From JBEGHD01 sp049334165 (lineage in GTDB: Bacteria > Bacteroidota > Bacteroidia > Flavobacteriales_D > Sanyastnellaceae): a stretch of 64,000 bases of DNA. The DNA is taken from assembly GCA_049334165.1 (NCBI GenBank), contig JBEGHD010000003.1, one strand, 5' to 3'. This document shows, piece after piece, positions 8,125 through 16,583 of this stretch. The position numbers were made by a program, and so were the translations under genes. Numbering within the stretch: the first letter of the stretch is position 1; each line of letters opens with the position of its first letter. The notes under the pieces are model-generated. The model worked only from the letters and a program-made list of their open reading frames with translations, was not told the DNA's origin and ran no database searches.

Positions 8125-11100
8125 ATGAAGAAAGTTTTGAAACCGCTTCTGGCGGGAGTGTTCGTGATATTTGCATTGACCGTTTCCGCCCAGAAAACAG
8201 CCACGTATTACCATCCTACCAGTGTGTATCAGGAGGCGCTCGACCTTTTTGAAAAGGAAAAGTACGCTGCCGCACTCCGAAAATTTCAGGAATACGAAAG
8301 AATTGCAGACGAACCGCAGGAAGAACTGAGTGTGAATGCACGCTACTACGCAGGCATCTCTGCACTTTATCTCTTCCACAAGGATGCCGAGTACAACCTC
8401 GAGCAGTTCATTCTGGAATATCCTGAAAGTCCGTGGGTCCAAAAAATTTATTTCGAACTTGCCACATACAATTACAAGAGGCGCGACTATGACGATGCGC
8501 TCGAGTGGTTTGAATCGGTAGATCGTTTTAACCTCGATGAAGAACAACTGGTTGAATTCTACTACAAGCGCGGTCACAGCTATTTTGAGGAGGAGCAGTT
8601 TTCAGAAGCGCGTACCGATTTTTACGAAGTAAAAGACAAGGAAACCGAGTATCGTGCTCCGGCAACTTACTACTACTCGCATATTGCCTATCGCGATGGC
8701 GACTGGGAAACGGCTCTTCAAGGTTTTCAGTGGCTCAGTAACGACCCTAACTTCGCTCCTGTAGTTCCTTACTACATCACTCAGATTTATTACTTGCAAG
8801 GTCGCTATGACAAAGTGCTCGAATACGCACCACCTTTGCTCGACTCTGCAAAAATTGATGTGACCGAAAGAGTTCCGGAAATCGCGCAATTGATTGGTGA
8901 CTCTTACTACCGAAATGATGAGTTTCAGCAGGCGCTGCCTTACTTTAGGCTTTATCATGATGAAACACGCAAAAGTGAAATCTCACGAAAAGACTATTAT
9001 CAGCTGGGCTACAGCTTTTACCAAACTGGCAACTTCCGCGAGGCACTGGATGAATTTAGCGAAGTAACCAGAGATGAGGAAGACGTGCTCACCCAGAGCG
9101 CCATTTACCACATGGCTGATTGCTACCTAAAGCTGGACGAAAAGCCTTATGCCCGATCAGCTTTCAAAGAAGCTAGCGAGATGAACTTCGACATGAAGAT
9201 TAAGGAAGATGCTCTTTTCAACTACGCCAAGTTGGCTTTCGAGCTTTCCTACAACCCGTTTCACGAAGCCATTACCGCTTTTGAAAACTATCTCGAAGAG
9301 TATCCCGACAGCCCACGAAGAGACGAGGCTTATGAGTTTTTGCTCAATGTTTATATGAAAACAAAAAGCTACGATGCCGCTTTGCGCTCACTCGATAAAA
9401 TTCAGAACAAAGATTCCAGAACGAAGGAAGCTTATCAGGTAGTTTCCTTCAATCGCGGAGTGCAACTATACCAGAGCAAAAAATTCGCGGAAGCAAAACC
9501 CTACTTCGAGCAGGTGAGCACCTACCCTGTCAACCAATCTTTGGTAGCAAAATCTGCCTACTGGCTGGGAGAAATTGCTTACAACAGAGAAAAATACACC
9601 GAGGCGATTTCACAGTACAAAAGATTTCAGTCGCTGCCTGGCTCGTTCAGCACCGAGATGTACGATGAGGCAAGCTACAACACCGGCTACGCACTCTTTA
9701 AGCAAGAAAAATATATTGACGCCTCTTCGGCCTTCCGCAGGTTTGCCGATAGCTACAAAGGCACTGACAAGAGAAAACTCAATGACGCATACCTGAGAAT
9801 TGGCGACTGTTTTTACGTTTCGAAAAACTACGACCAGGCCATCGAAAACTACGACCGCGCTATCAACATGCCGAACATGCCAATGAAAGACTACGCCATG
9901 TTCCAGAAGGGTATTTGCTACGGTCTGAATGGCCAAACGGATAAAAAACTGTGGATTCTCAAAAACCTGGTCAGCGACAATCCTGATTCGAAATACGTGG
10001 TGGATGCCAAGTTTCAACTCGGTCAATCTTACCTGGAAGAAAACAGACTCGATGAAGCCCTCACATACTACAATCAAATTTTGGATGAGCACCCAACGAG
10101 CCCTTACGTGAAAGAGTCCCTCACTGATCTCGCTCTGATTTACGCCAAGCGAGACAACAATCAAAAGGTACTGGAGATTTGGGATCGAATTCGCGAAGAT
10201 TATCCCAATGACATTGTAATGAAAAACGTTTACCCAATTGTAGAAAACGTTTTGCTTGAAGAACGCGGAGCCGGAGCCCTCGAAGAACTTGAAAACTTTG
10301 CAGTACTCGATATTTCCAAAGAAGAAATCGACAATTCAACTTTTAACAAGGCGAGCGACTACTACTTCGATGAAAACTGCCCTGAGGCAATCGAGCGACT
10401 TAGCGATTACCTCACCAGATTTCAGCCGGCAATTCACGCTGTGGAAGCTCACTTCTACTTAGCCGAATGCTACTTTAAAAGCGGTCAGACCGAAAAAGCA
10501 CTCAACGCCTACAACTTTGTGATTTCGGAGCCGGTGAGCGATTACACCGAACCTGCTCTGGTTGCTGCTGCCACAATCAACTACAATAAGAAGAATTATC
10601 AGCAAGCCCTCAACCACTACCAGGACCTCGAGGGAATGGCTATTCAGAAAGATAATATTCTCGAAGCGGAAATTGGGCAGATGCGTTGTTACTATCACCT
10701 GGGACAATTTGAGTACGTGAAAGAGTATGCCGACAAGGTGATTAACAACTCGAGTACACCGGATCAGATTAAAAACGATGCGCTGATGATGCGCGCCAAA
10801 ACGCTTTACGCTGAGAACAAGCTCGATGACGCGTACTACGATTTTCAAGAACTGGCCAAGAAACAAAATAGCAAAGGTGCAGAGGCCAAGTATCACATGG
10901 CTCTGATTGCTTTTCAAAAAGACGAATTCAAGGCTGCCGAAAAAGAAGTCTTTGAGTTGGTTCAAAATTTCGCAGCCTACAATGAATTCAAGTTCAAAGG
11001 ATTCTTGCTCCTGGCAGATGTTTACATCGGACTCGAAGACTACTTCCAGGCGAAGACTACGCTGAACACCATTCTGGAAAATGTATCTGAAACCTGGGTG

Positions 11101-11292
11101 GTTCAGGAAGCTCAAAAGAAACTGAAACGAGTGAAAGAACTCGAAGAAGGACAGGGTGAAAATGGAGAAAATGATGAACGAGGCGAGCTGGAAATTATGA
11201 TGAACGACAGTTTGCAAAACGGACAGCAAAACCGTCCTGAAGAAAATATTGATGAACAAAACGAAAACGAAAACGAATCCGAAGATGAATAA
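8125..11292 (+). CDS. Giant exported tetratricopeptide-repeat protein
   Basis: A 1055-residue protein with an N-terminal signal (ending VSAQ) and TPR units over nearly its full length. Typical repeats are YQEALDLFEKEKYAAALRKF, YNTGYALFKQEKYIDASSAF and AKFQLGQSYLEENRLDEALTY, each with the W/L-G-Y-A-P spacing. The last ~45 residues are acidic low complexity rich in Glu and Asn. It is expected in the periplasm as a scaffold for protein complexes. Its stop codon overlaps the start of the outer-membrane barrel gene (ATGAATAA), so translation is coupled and the pair probably acts together in envelope assembly or transport. Exact role unknown; such TPR plus barrel pairs recur in Bacteroidota. Confidence 0.88.
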   Translation: MKKVLKPLLAGVFVIFALTVSAQKTATYYHPTSVYQEALDLFEKEKYAAALRKFQEYERIADEPQEELSVNARYYAGISALYLFHKDAEYNLEQFILEYPESPWVQKIYFELATYNYKRRDYDDALEWFESVDRFNLDEEQLVEFYYKRGHSYFEEEQFSEARTDFYEVKDKETEYRAPATYYYSHIAYRDGDWETALQGFQWLSNDPNFAPVVPYYITQIYYLQGRYDKVLEYAPPLLDSAKIDVTERVPEIAQLIGDSYYRNDEFQQALPYFRLYHDETRKSEISRKDYYQLGYSFYQTGNFREALDEFSEVTRDEEDVLTQSAIYHMADCYLKLDEKPYARSAFKEASEMNFDMKIKEDALFNYAKLAFELSYNPFHEAITAFENYLEEYPDSPRRDEAYEFLLNVYMKTKSYDAALRSLDKIQNKDSRTKEAYQVVSFNRGVQLYQSKKFAEAKPYFEQVSTYPVNQSLVAKSAYWLGEIAYNREKYTEAISQYKRFQSLPGSFSTEMYDEASYNTGYALFKQEKYIDASSAFRRFADSYKGTDKRKLNDAYLRIGDCFYVSKNYDQAIENYDRAINMPNMPMKDYAMFQKGICYGLNGQTDKKLWILKNLVSDNPDSKYVVDAKFQLGQSYLEENRLDEALTYYNQILDEHPTSPYVKESLTDLALIYAKRDNNQKVLEIWDRIREDYPNDIVMKNVYPIVENVLLEERGAGALEELENFAVLDISKEEIDNSTFNKASDYYFDENCPEAIERLSDYLTRFQPAIHAVEAHFYLAECYFKSGQTEKALNAYNFVISEPVSDYTEPALVAAATINYNKKNYQQALNHYQDLEGMAIQKDNILEAEIGQMRCYYHLGQFEYVKEYADKVINNSSTPDQIKNDALMMRAKTLYAENKLDDAYYDFQELAKKQNSKGAEAKYHMALIAFQKDEFKAAEKEVFELVQNFAAYNEFKFKGFLLLADVYIGLEDYFQAKTTLNTILENVSETWVVQEAQKKLKRVKELEEGQGENGENDERGELEIMMNDSLQNGQQNRPEENIDEQNENENESEDE

Positions 11293-13030
11293 GAAAGCAA
11301 TCGTTTCTAGCGTCATTCGCAAATCGCTCCTCTTCGCTTTTTTGATCAGCGGAACTCTTGGCCTCGCTCAAACCGAGGACAATGAGGAAGACCTGCAGGA
11401 GTCAATAAAAAAGGACTTCGTTTTCGTTGGAGAACGTAAGCTATTTTTGCAAGACGCCAACAAAATTGGATCTAACCCCGATATTTTCGAATCGGTGGTC
11501 GAGATGCCGTCTATCCGATACACACTCATCCCTGCCAAGCAAAATGCCGAGGTTGAAGTTGAGCCAATCCCACCTGCAAAAGTCAATGTAGAGGATCGAT
11601 TGAGAAAACTCTACAAAGGATACGCCCGTGCCGGATTCGGTGTCTACACCACTCCGCTTGCCGAACTGTACTTTATGGACGGCCGTTCGCGAAAAGGATC
11701 TTACAGTCTTCACGCAAAACACCTCTCGAGTGCCGGTGGTGTGGCCGCTGACGATAGCATTCCAGATGGATTTAGCGACAACGAGGTTCACCTGTGGGGG
11801 AAGACATTTTTGAAAAAACACGCTCTGGAAGGAAACTTCGATTACGAGCGAAACGTGCTTCACTACTACGGTTTTGATCCTGAACTCTACCCACAGACCG
11901 ACATCAGTGACGACAACATCGAGCAGCGTTACCAATTCATTACCGGTGGTGCAAAGTTAAAGAGCTACCACCGCGATTCTGCAGATGTTAACTACAACAT
12001 GCAGCTCGATTACTACAACTTTACGGATGCCTATGACGGTAGCGAAAACAACTTCGACCTGAAAGCACACGCACGGAGGTACGTAAACACAGAGCTCTAC
12101 AGTGCAGACTTCAATTTCATTTATGACAAGTTCAGCTTTTACGATCTCGATCAGCGAGTGAACACATCGGAAACCAACAACATCATCAGCCTGGTTCCGA
12201 AGGCAAGCACCATCCACAACAACTGGAAAATCACTGTTGGAATGGGGCTTTGGGTAGAAACCAACGGAGATCAGCCATTCCACTTCTACCCTCACGGAGA
12301 AGCTCAGTACAGCTTGTTCAACGATCTGTTTATTCCTTACCTCGGGGTTACTGGAGGTTTGCAACAAAACACCTACAGAAACATCACCAACGAAAACCCA
12401 TTTGTGCTTACTTCTCCTGAGATGACCAACACCAACCGCAAGCTGGAGCTCTACGGTGGTATCCGAGGAACGATCTCAAAGAACACATCTTTTAACGCAC
12501 GAATAGCGCAGTACAACTACGAGGATTTCCTCTACTTTGTAAACGACACGACTTTCTCGAACACCAACAAGTTTCAGGTGCTTTATGACGACTTGAAGGT
12601 GACAAACCTGAGCGCTGAGCTCAGCATCAACAGTGGCGAAAAATGGCGACTATTCGCTCGCGGAGATTACTTCATCTACAGCACCGATCAGGAGCAGGAA
12701 GCCTGGAATCAGCCGAACTTAAAGATCACGTTCTCCGGGATGTACAACCTCAACGACAAGCTGGTTGTGAAAGCCGACCTCTTCACGATGGACAAGCGTT
12801 TTGGGAAATCGCTCGGAAACACAGGAGACGCAGAATTGCAGGATGGCGGTTACTACAAAGTAGAGCTCGATCCTTTTATCGATGCCAATATCGGAGTGGA
12901 GTATCGTTACACCAAGCGACTATCAGCTTTTGTAAGGCTCAACAACTTCCTGGCGGCTCGCTACGCAAAATGGAACAACTACAACCTACAGCGCTTCAAC
13001 GCGATGATGGGCGTGACTTATTCGTTTTAA
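11285..13030 (+). CDS. Outer-membrane beta-barrel protein (TonB-receptor-like, no plug)
   Basis: A 581-residue protein with a signal peptide (ending LGLAQ) and a short Asp/Glu-rich N-terminal region, then many amphipathic beta strands with alternating aromatic residues and a C-terminal strand ending in Phe (MMGVTYSF), the usual BAM recognition end. It resembles the barrel half of TonB-dependent receptors, but neither a plug domain nor a TonB box is evident. I start at the ATG at 11285, which overlaps the TPR gene's stop; an upstream ATG at 11249 would place the signal peptide internally. It likely works with the TPR protein in the outer membrane. Confidence 0.8.
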   Translation: MNKKAIVSSVIRKSLLFAFLISGTLGLAQTEDNEEDLQESIKKDFVFVGERKLFLQDANKIGSNPDIFESVVEMPSIRYTLIPAKQNAEVEVEPIPPAKVNVEDRLRKLYKGYARAGFGVYTTPLAELYFMDGRSRKGSYSLHAKHLSSAGGVAADDSIPDGFSDNEVHLWGKTFLKKHALEGNFDYERNVLHYYGFDPELYPQTDISDDNIEQRYQFITGGAKLKSYHRDSADVNYNMQLDYYNFTDAYDGSENNFDLKAHARRYVNTELYSADFNFIYDKFSFYDLDQRVNTSETNNIISLVPKASTIHNNWKITVGMGLWVETNGDQPFHFYPHGEAQYSLFNDLFIPYLGVTGGLQQNTYRNITNENPFVLTSPEMTNTNRKLELYGGIRGTISKNTSFNARIAQYNYEDFLYFVNDTTFSNTNKFQVLYDDLKVTNLSAELSINSGEKWRLFARGDYFIYSTDQEQEAWNQPNLKITFSGMYNLNDKLVVKADLFTMDKRFGKSLGNTGDAELQDGGYYKVELDPFIDANIGVEYRYTKRLSAFVRLNNFLAARYAKWNNYNLQRFNAMMGVTYSF

Positions 13031-13049
13031 ATAGTGACAATAATCATCA

Positions 13050-13460
13050 TGTCGTCCCTTCAGGACTTTTCTTACAGGTACGTTATTCATCCCCGGGTTA
13101 AAGCCCGGGGCTAAAATTTCGGTCGTGGCACATGCCACTTTAAAAACTCAAATGCCAAGCACGGAGTTTTATAAACGTAAATTCCATCAAAGGGACGCTG
13201 ATTCCGAATGACCAGGATACCTGCTTTAGAATGTAGGTTCCCAAGTGCCATCGGCACGGCTCACACTGTAGCCAATGGTTTCAACCATTGGGCTCTTAAT
13301 CACCCAATGAAAGAGAGTGTCGTAGACACGGCCGACACAGAAAAAATCTAGCTCCTCTGGAGGATGTCTGCCGCAGCTGCAAGTTGATGCCGGAGGCATC
13401 AAATATTTGTAGTTCAAGATTAAACACTCAACGATCAATCGACCCCAGCGGGGTCGCACC
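13050..13460. repeat. Mosaic array of REP-like hairpins
   Basis: The gap 13031-13560 has no gene but at least eight short inverted repeats with different stem sequences and mostly 3-nt loops: CCCCGGG/CCCGGGG (13091-13110), GTGGCA/TGCCAC (13125-13138), GTGCC-ATC-GGCAC (13245-13257), CCAATGGTT/AACCATTGG (13272-13291), GTGTC-GTA-GACAC (13317-13329), CTCC-TCT-GGAG (13352-13362), GATGCC-GGA-GGCATC (13386-13400) and GACCCC-AGC-GGGGTC (13441-13455). After several hairpins comes a spacer ending in TGTAG or TCTAG. This is the look of Bacteroidota REP elements moved by REP-associated tyrosine transposases; no such transposase gene is in the window. Confidence 0.8.
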
Positions 13461-13560
13461 ATTCCTGTGCTCAAAGCTTCGCATTCAATGCCACGAGTTG
13501 AAAACTGGGGCTTAAGGAATTCTTTTTCTACCTTTACTCAAACCTTTTAAAAACCATACT

Positions 13561-14103
13561 ATGAAAAGATTTACCATTTTTCTACTCACAGCCATTTTGT
13601 TTTCTGCCTGCTCGTGGGACGGAAAATTCAAGCGCGTTAAAGTCGATAGCGAATATTCACTCGATATTCCAAACTTCCTTTCGGAGTCGAATATATTGAA
13701 CGAAGTTGCTTCGCTGCAATACCAGGACATTATCCGGGATTTCTACGTTATTGTAATCGATGAGAGAAAGAGCGAATTAAGGTCTGCTCTAAATCTCGGT
13801 GGATTTTCGAAATCAGATTATTCTCACGATCTGGACGGATACACAAGTATAATGCTTGATAGCTACAGCTTCCAAATGAACATGAAAAAAGAACCGACCA
13901 TCGTTGAAGGAACTGTGGACAACAAGCCGGCAAGATTTGTGACTGTGGAAGGCGAGGTTGAAAACGAGGATGTTTTCTGGAAGGTGGCCTTTATCGAAGG
14001 AACGTACAAGTTCTATCAGGTTTATACCTGGACCGCAGCCGACAAAAAAGACGAGTATAAAATTACCATGAATCAGGTACTGAAATCGTTCAGAGAATTG
14101 TAA
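13561..14103 (+). CDS. Lipoprotein of unknown function
   Basis: A 180-residue lipoprotein: signal with lipobox ILFSAC, then an alpha/beta mature domain. Segments include EYSLDIPNFLSES, YQDIIRDFYVIVIDERKSE, and a C-terminal TMNQVLKSFREL. The overall layout (a conserved strand/helix pattern with a predicted final helix) is like the small Bacteroidota lipoproteins that bear a PsbP- or Mog1-like fold, but this is a guess. It is followed by a 44-residue membrane ORF and a beta-lactamase-fold hydrolase. A decayed duplicate of this gene is found at 15735-16003. A TACCTTTA element (13529-13536) may serve as -7 box. Confidence 0.75.
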   Translation: MKRFTIFLLTAILFSACSWDGKFKRVKVDSEYSLDIPNFLSESNILNEVASLQYQDIIRDFYVIVIDERKSELRSALNLGGFSKSDYSHDLDGYTSIMLDSYSFQMNMKKEPTIVEGTVDNKPARFVTVEGEVENEDVFWKVAFIEGTYKFYQVYTWTAADKKDEYKITMNQVLKSFREL

Positions 14104-14162
14104 GCAATTATTATGAGCATTTATGCGAGAAGCTTTAGTTTGATTACTAATTCTCGCTCATC

Positions 14163-14297
14163 ATGATTGTACGGAAAATCATCCTCTATTCCGGACTGGC
14201 TGGCATCACTGTATTTATTGGCGTGTTGTTTTCTCATCTCTTCAATCATCACGTAAAAGACAGTCCCTTAAAGTTGGACTCATTGGGAAGAAAGTGA
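14163..14297 (+). CDS. Small single-pass membrane protein (44 aa)
   Basis: A 44-codon frame opening with ATG ATT GTA and ending TGA at 14295-14297. It encodes a basic start (MIVRK), one hydrophobic helix of about 20 residues (IILYSGLAGITVFIGVLF) and a polar tail with two His. It lies between two genes on the same strand and its 3' end overlaps the promoter of the hydrolase. The topology is sensible for a small membrane protein, but it is short enough to be chance. Confidence 0.4.
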   Translation: MIVRKIILYSGLAGITVFIGVLFSHLFNHHVKDSPLKLDSLGRK

Positions 14298-14313
14298 TTT
14301 AGGTTTACTTTTG
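14283..14313 (+). promoter_or_regulatory. Promoter of the serine hydrolase gene
   Basis: TTG (14283-14285) is followed after 20 nt by TACTTTTG (14306-14313), a full match to TAnnTTTG. The start codon at 14328 leaves a leader of about ten bases. Confidence 0.6.
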
Positions 14314-14327
14314 AATCGATTAATGCA

Positions 14328-15662
14328 ATGAGTATGAGGATCATTTTCGCGATATTAATTAGCCTTTCGATAAGTTTCATCGGCCGAACACAAAAGGAAT
14401 TCGCTTCACAAGTTGAAGAATTAATTGAGCAGTATCAGGAGGTTTACGGCTTTTCCGGCACCGTGAAAATTGTAGCGAATAACTCTCCTCTACTCGATAA
14501 AAGCTACGGGTTGGCCAGCAGGAGCTTTCAAGTCCATAACACTCCCGAGACACGTTTTTCGATCAATTCCATTTCTAAGACATTCACAGCAGTAGCTATT
14601 CTTCAGCTGGCTGAGCAAAACCTAATCGATCTGCACAAACCCATTGGAGAATACCTGCCAAACCTGGAAACGAGCTGGAAAGATTCTGTAACCACTCACC
14701 ACTTACTCACCCACTCTTCTGGTTTGCCCAGAGAATCGGGAATTCAGTGGTACGATGAGAAATCGCTTTGGGAACAGGCAAAAATGGTAGAGAAACAAGA
14801 ACTGCTTTTCAATCCAGGTTCGCGTTACGAGTATTCCAACTCCGGCATCATTTTGCTCGGTGCAATTCTCGAAGAAGTTTCCGGAGAAGAATATCACGAC
14901 TACATCGATGAACACATCATTTCTCCATTAAAACTGCCAAACACCGGAGTTTACCAGGGAAGAAGAGTTGTGGAAAATCAGGCAACGCCTTATCGATTTA
15001 CACCAAACGGAATGGAAGAAGCACAGCGCTCCAAACACCTGGGTGAGAATGCAGGTGGCGGACTCTACTCCACTCCTTCCGATTTGTACGATTTCGTCAT
15101 TGCCCTCGAAGAGCACAAGCTACTTTCTGAATCATCTACCGACCTTCTTTTCGATTGCCACATCAAAACTTCTGACGGAGAATGCGAGGGCTATTGCTGG
15201 AGCATAAAATCTTTTGGCGCAGATAAAATTCGATTCGCAGCAGGGAGCGGCTACGGAACAAAAAGTGTGATCATTCGATCTCCGGAGAGCGGACTCTTTA
15301 TCGGCATTGTCTCGAACCTCGGGACGTTTCCCATTTTAAATTTACTCCGCGATTTGTACCTCACCGTAAAGGGTGAACAGGTTGAACCTCCGTCATCAAA
15401 GAATCTCGCCAAACCAAATGATTACCGAGCAAGGCTCGGAGTTTACCACTTCGATCCGGAAGTTTTGAAAAAGCACCTGATGATTGACAAATCTCAAATT
15501 AAACTTCACAGTTTCGAAGGAAAGCTATTTTTGGATGACGAACTACTCGTTCAACAACCGTCCGGCAAGCTCACACTCACTTACACCAATGAGTTAACCA
15601 TCGATTTTGAAGACGACAAAATGGTTATTGAGATCAACGGAAATCGAATTGTGTCAGAATAG
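14328..15662 (+). CDS. Exported serine hydrolase, class C beta-lactamase/PBP4* family
   Basis: A 444-residue protein with a signal peptide ending near FIGRTQ. It has the beta-lactamase fold motifs: SxxK in SINSISKTFTAV (catalytic Ser and Lys), YxN as YSNSG in the YEYSNSGIILLG block, and HSSGLPRE in the following loop; the third box appears as GSGYGT rather than KTG or HTG. This is the layout of esterases, D-aminopeptidases and peptidoglycan-related hydrolases of the AmpC-like group, so antibiotic resistance should not be inferred. The C-terminal ~100 residues form a lipocalin-like beta extension (GVYHFDPEVL...). Start could be ATG 14328 or ATG 14334. Confidence 0.9.
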   Translation: MSMRIIFAILISLSISFIGRTQKEFASQVEELIEQYQEVYGFSGTVKIVANNSPLLDKSYGLASRSFQVHNTPETRFSINSISKTFTAVAILQLAEQNLIDLHKPIGEYLPNLETSWKDSVTTHHLLTHSSGLPRESGIQWYDEKSLWEQAKMVEKQELLFNPGSRYEYSNSGIILLGAILEEVSGEEYHDYIDEHIISPLKLPNTGVYQGRRVVENQATPYRFTPNGMEEAQRSKHLGENAGGGLYSTPSDLYDFVIALEEHKLLSESSTDLLFDCHIKTSDGECEGYCWSIKSFGADKIRFAAGSGYGTKSVIIRSPESGLFIGIVSNLGTFPILNLLRDLYLTVKGEQVEPPSSKNLAKPNDYRARLGVYHFDPEVLKKHLMIDKSQIKLHSFEGKLFLDDELLVQQPSGKLTLTYTNELTIDFEDDKMVIEINGNRIVSE

Positions 15663-15734
15663 AATTTATCTATTCACGACCTGTCCTCTCTTGGCAGTTG
15701 GTTTCAAGGGTTATAGCCAAAGAGTTGGAAATGC

Positions 15735-16003
15735 CAACAGACTGGTTTCAGCCTGCTCCTGAGCGGAATAGTTCAAGCCAGTCAAAAAAGTTGAGTAGAG
15801 TTTTCCCTCGACATTCCCCGTTTCTCGATAAAGCCAAGGTGCACAACAACATGGCAATACTAAAGTACCAGAACACAATCTGTTAATTTTTTTTTTCGTA
15901 GTGCTCGATGAAAAAAGGAAGAGCCAGAGCATACTGTGACTTTAACATGGATCAAATCTTGAAGTCGTTTAAGGAGCTGTGGAATTCTTATAGCAGGAAC
16001 TGA
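15735..16003 (+). pseudogene. Decayed, internally deleted duplicate of the lipoprotein gene at 13561
   Basis: Reading through stops and frameshifts, this stretch matches the lipoprotein at 13561-14103 in order: SACS followed by a stop in place of Trp (15755 on), EFSLDIPRF against EYSLDIPNF, NNMAILKYQNTI against NEVASLQYQDII, FFVVLDEKRKSQSIL against FYVIVIDERKSELRSAL, then directly DQILKSFKEL against NQVLKSFREL before a stop at 16001. About 90 residues of the middle are missing and at least two frames are needed. This alignment was made by eye within the window. Confidence 0.7.
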
Positions 16004-16108
16004 TTAGATATTATCGCATGCAAGGCATTTTATTTCTCTAGAGTTATCCGACCAAGTTCGGAAATTCCAAATTTTTCAAAAGAGGCTTATCTTTTAGATC
16101 AACTGTGT

Positions 16109-16116
16109 TAAGTTTG
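16109..16116 (+). promoter_or_regulatory. -7 element for the two-gene envelope unit
   Basis: TAAGTTTG is a full match to TAnnTTTG and lies nine bases before the ATG at 16125, which implies a leaderless or near-leaderless transcript. No clear -33 TTG is seen. Confidence 0.45.
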
Positions 16117-16124
16117 CCTTCGTG

Positions 16125-16517
16125 ATGAACTCATTTCGAAATAAAACTTTTACCCGCTTTTTTTGCGCTCTACTAGGCTTGTACTTCCTCAACATTAGCG
16201 TAGATTCAGCAGATTTCACACCCGAGTTTATCGCTGAAGATTTGACAATAAACGACCAGGAAAGCATTGTGGAAATCATTTTGGAAAAAGTGATAGGCAT
16301 AGAAGATGCAATCCCAGAATACGATGATCACGACCCCGAAGATCATAACAAAACGAAAACTGCTACGATTGATGTGGTCATCTTCATAAGCTCAGTAGCA
16401 TCTTTCATTCAACTTGAAAATGGTAAGTTAAAAGATAAGTTCCCTGAGACGTCCTACAGTCTCACAGACGGATATCTCAACAATTTCACTCCACCTCCCG
16501 AAAGTTTGATTTGCTAA
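16125..16517 (+). CDS. Small exported or membrane-anchored protein paired with the next gene
   Basis: A 130-residue protein with an N-terminal hydrophobic segment (FFCALLGLYFLNISVDSAD) and an acidic middle with EYDDHDPEDHNK, a possible metal-binding His/Asp patch. A second hydrophobic stretch (VVIFISSVASFI) follows. I recall small proteins with the same opening (LNISVD, then an acidic QESIVEI helix) in front of the HAEPLYIDL-type barrel genes in other Bacteroidota, but cannot check that here. Start is ATG 16125; a GTG at 16122 is the alternative. Function unknown. Confidence 0.65.
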   Translation: MNSFRNKTFTRFFCALLGLYFLNISVDSADFTPEFIAEDLTINDQESIVEIILEKVIGIEDAIPEYDDHDPEDHNKTKTATIDVVIFISSVASFIQLENGKLKDKFPETSYSLTDGYLNNFTPPPESLIC

Positions 16518-16583
16518 AACTGAACCACTTCAGCCTTTCTGCTGAAGAGGATATCAATTAGTCGAATTAAATCAAACAAAAAA

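Noticed and set aside
8098..8577. A 159-codon minus-strand frame inside the TPR gene
   Set aside because: Antisense shadow of the clearly coding TPR gene; composition follows the reversed codons.
13091..13455. CRISPR array
   Set aside because: The hairpins differ in stem sequence and spacing is irregular, so this is not a direct-repeat/spacer array; no cas genes are present.
14328..15662. Calling the serine hydrolase a beta-lactamase resistance gene
   Set aside because: The third motif is GSGYGT, and the C-terminal extension is that of esterase/peptidase relatives.
15698..15886. A 62-codon open frame after the serine hydrolase
   Set aside because: It overlaps the decayed lipoprotein duplicate in mixed frames and is better explained as pseudogene debris.
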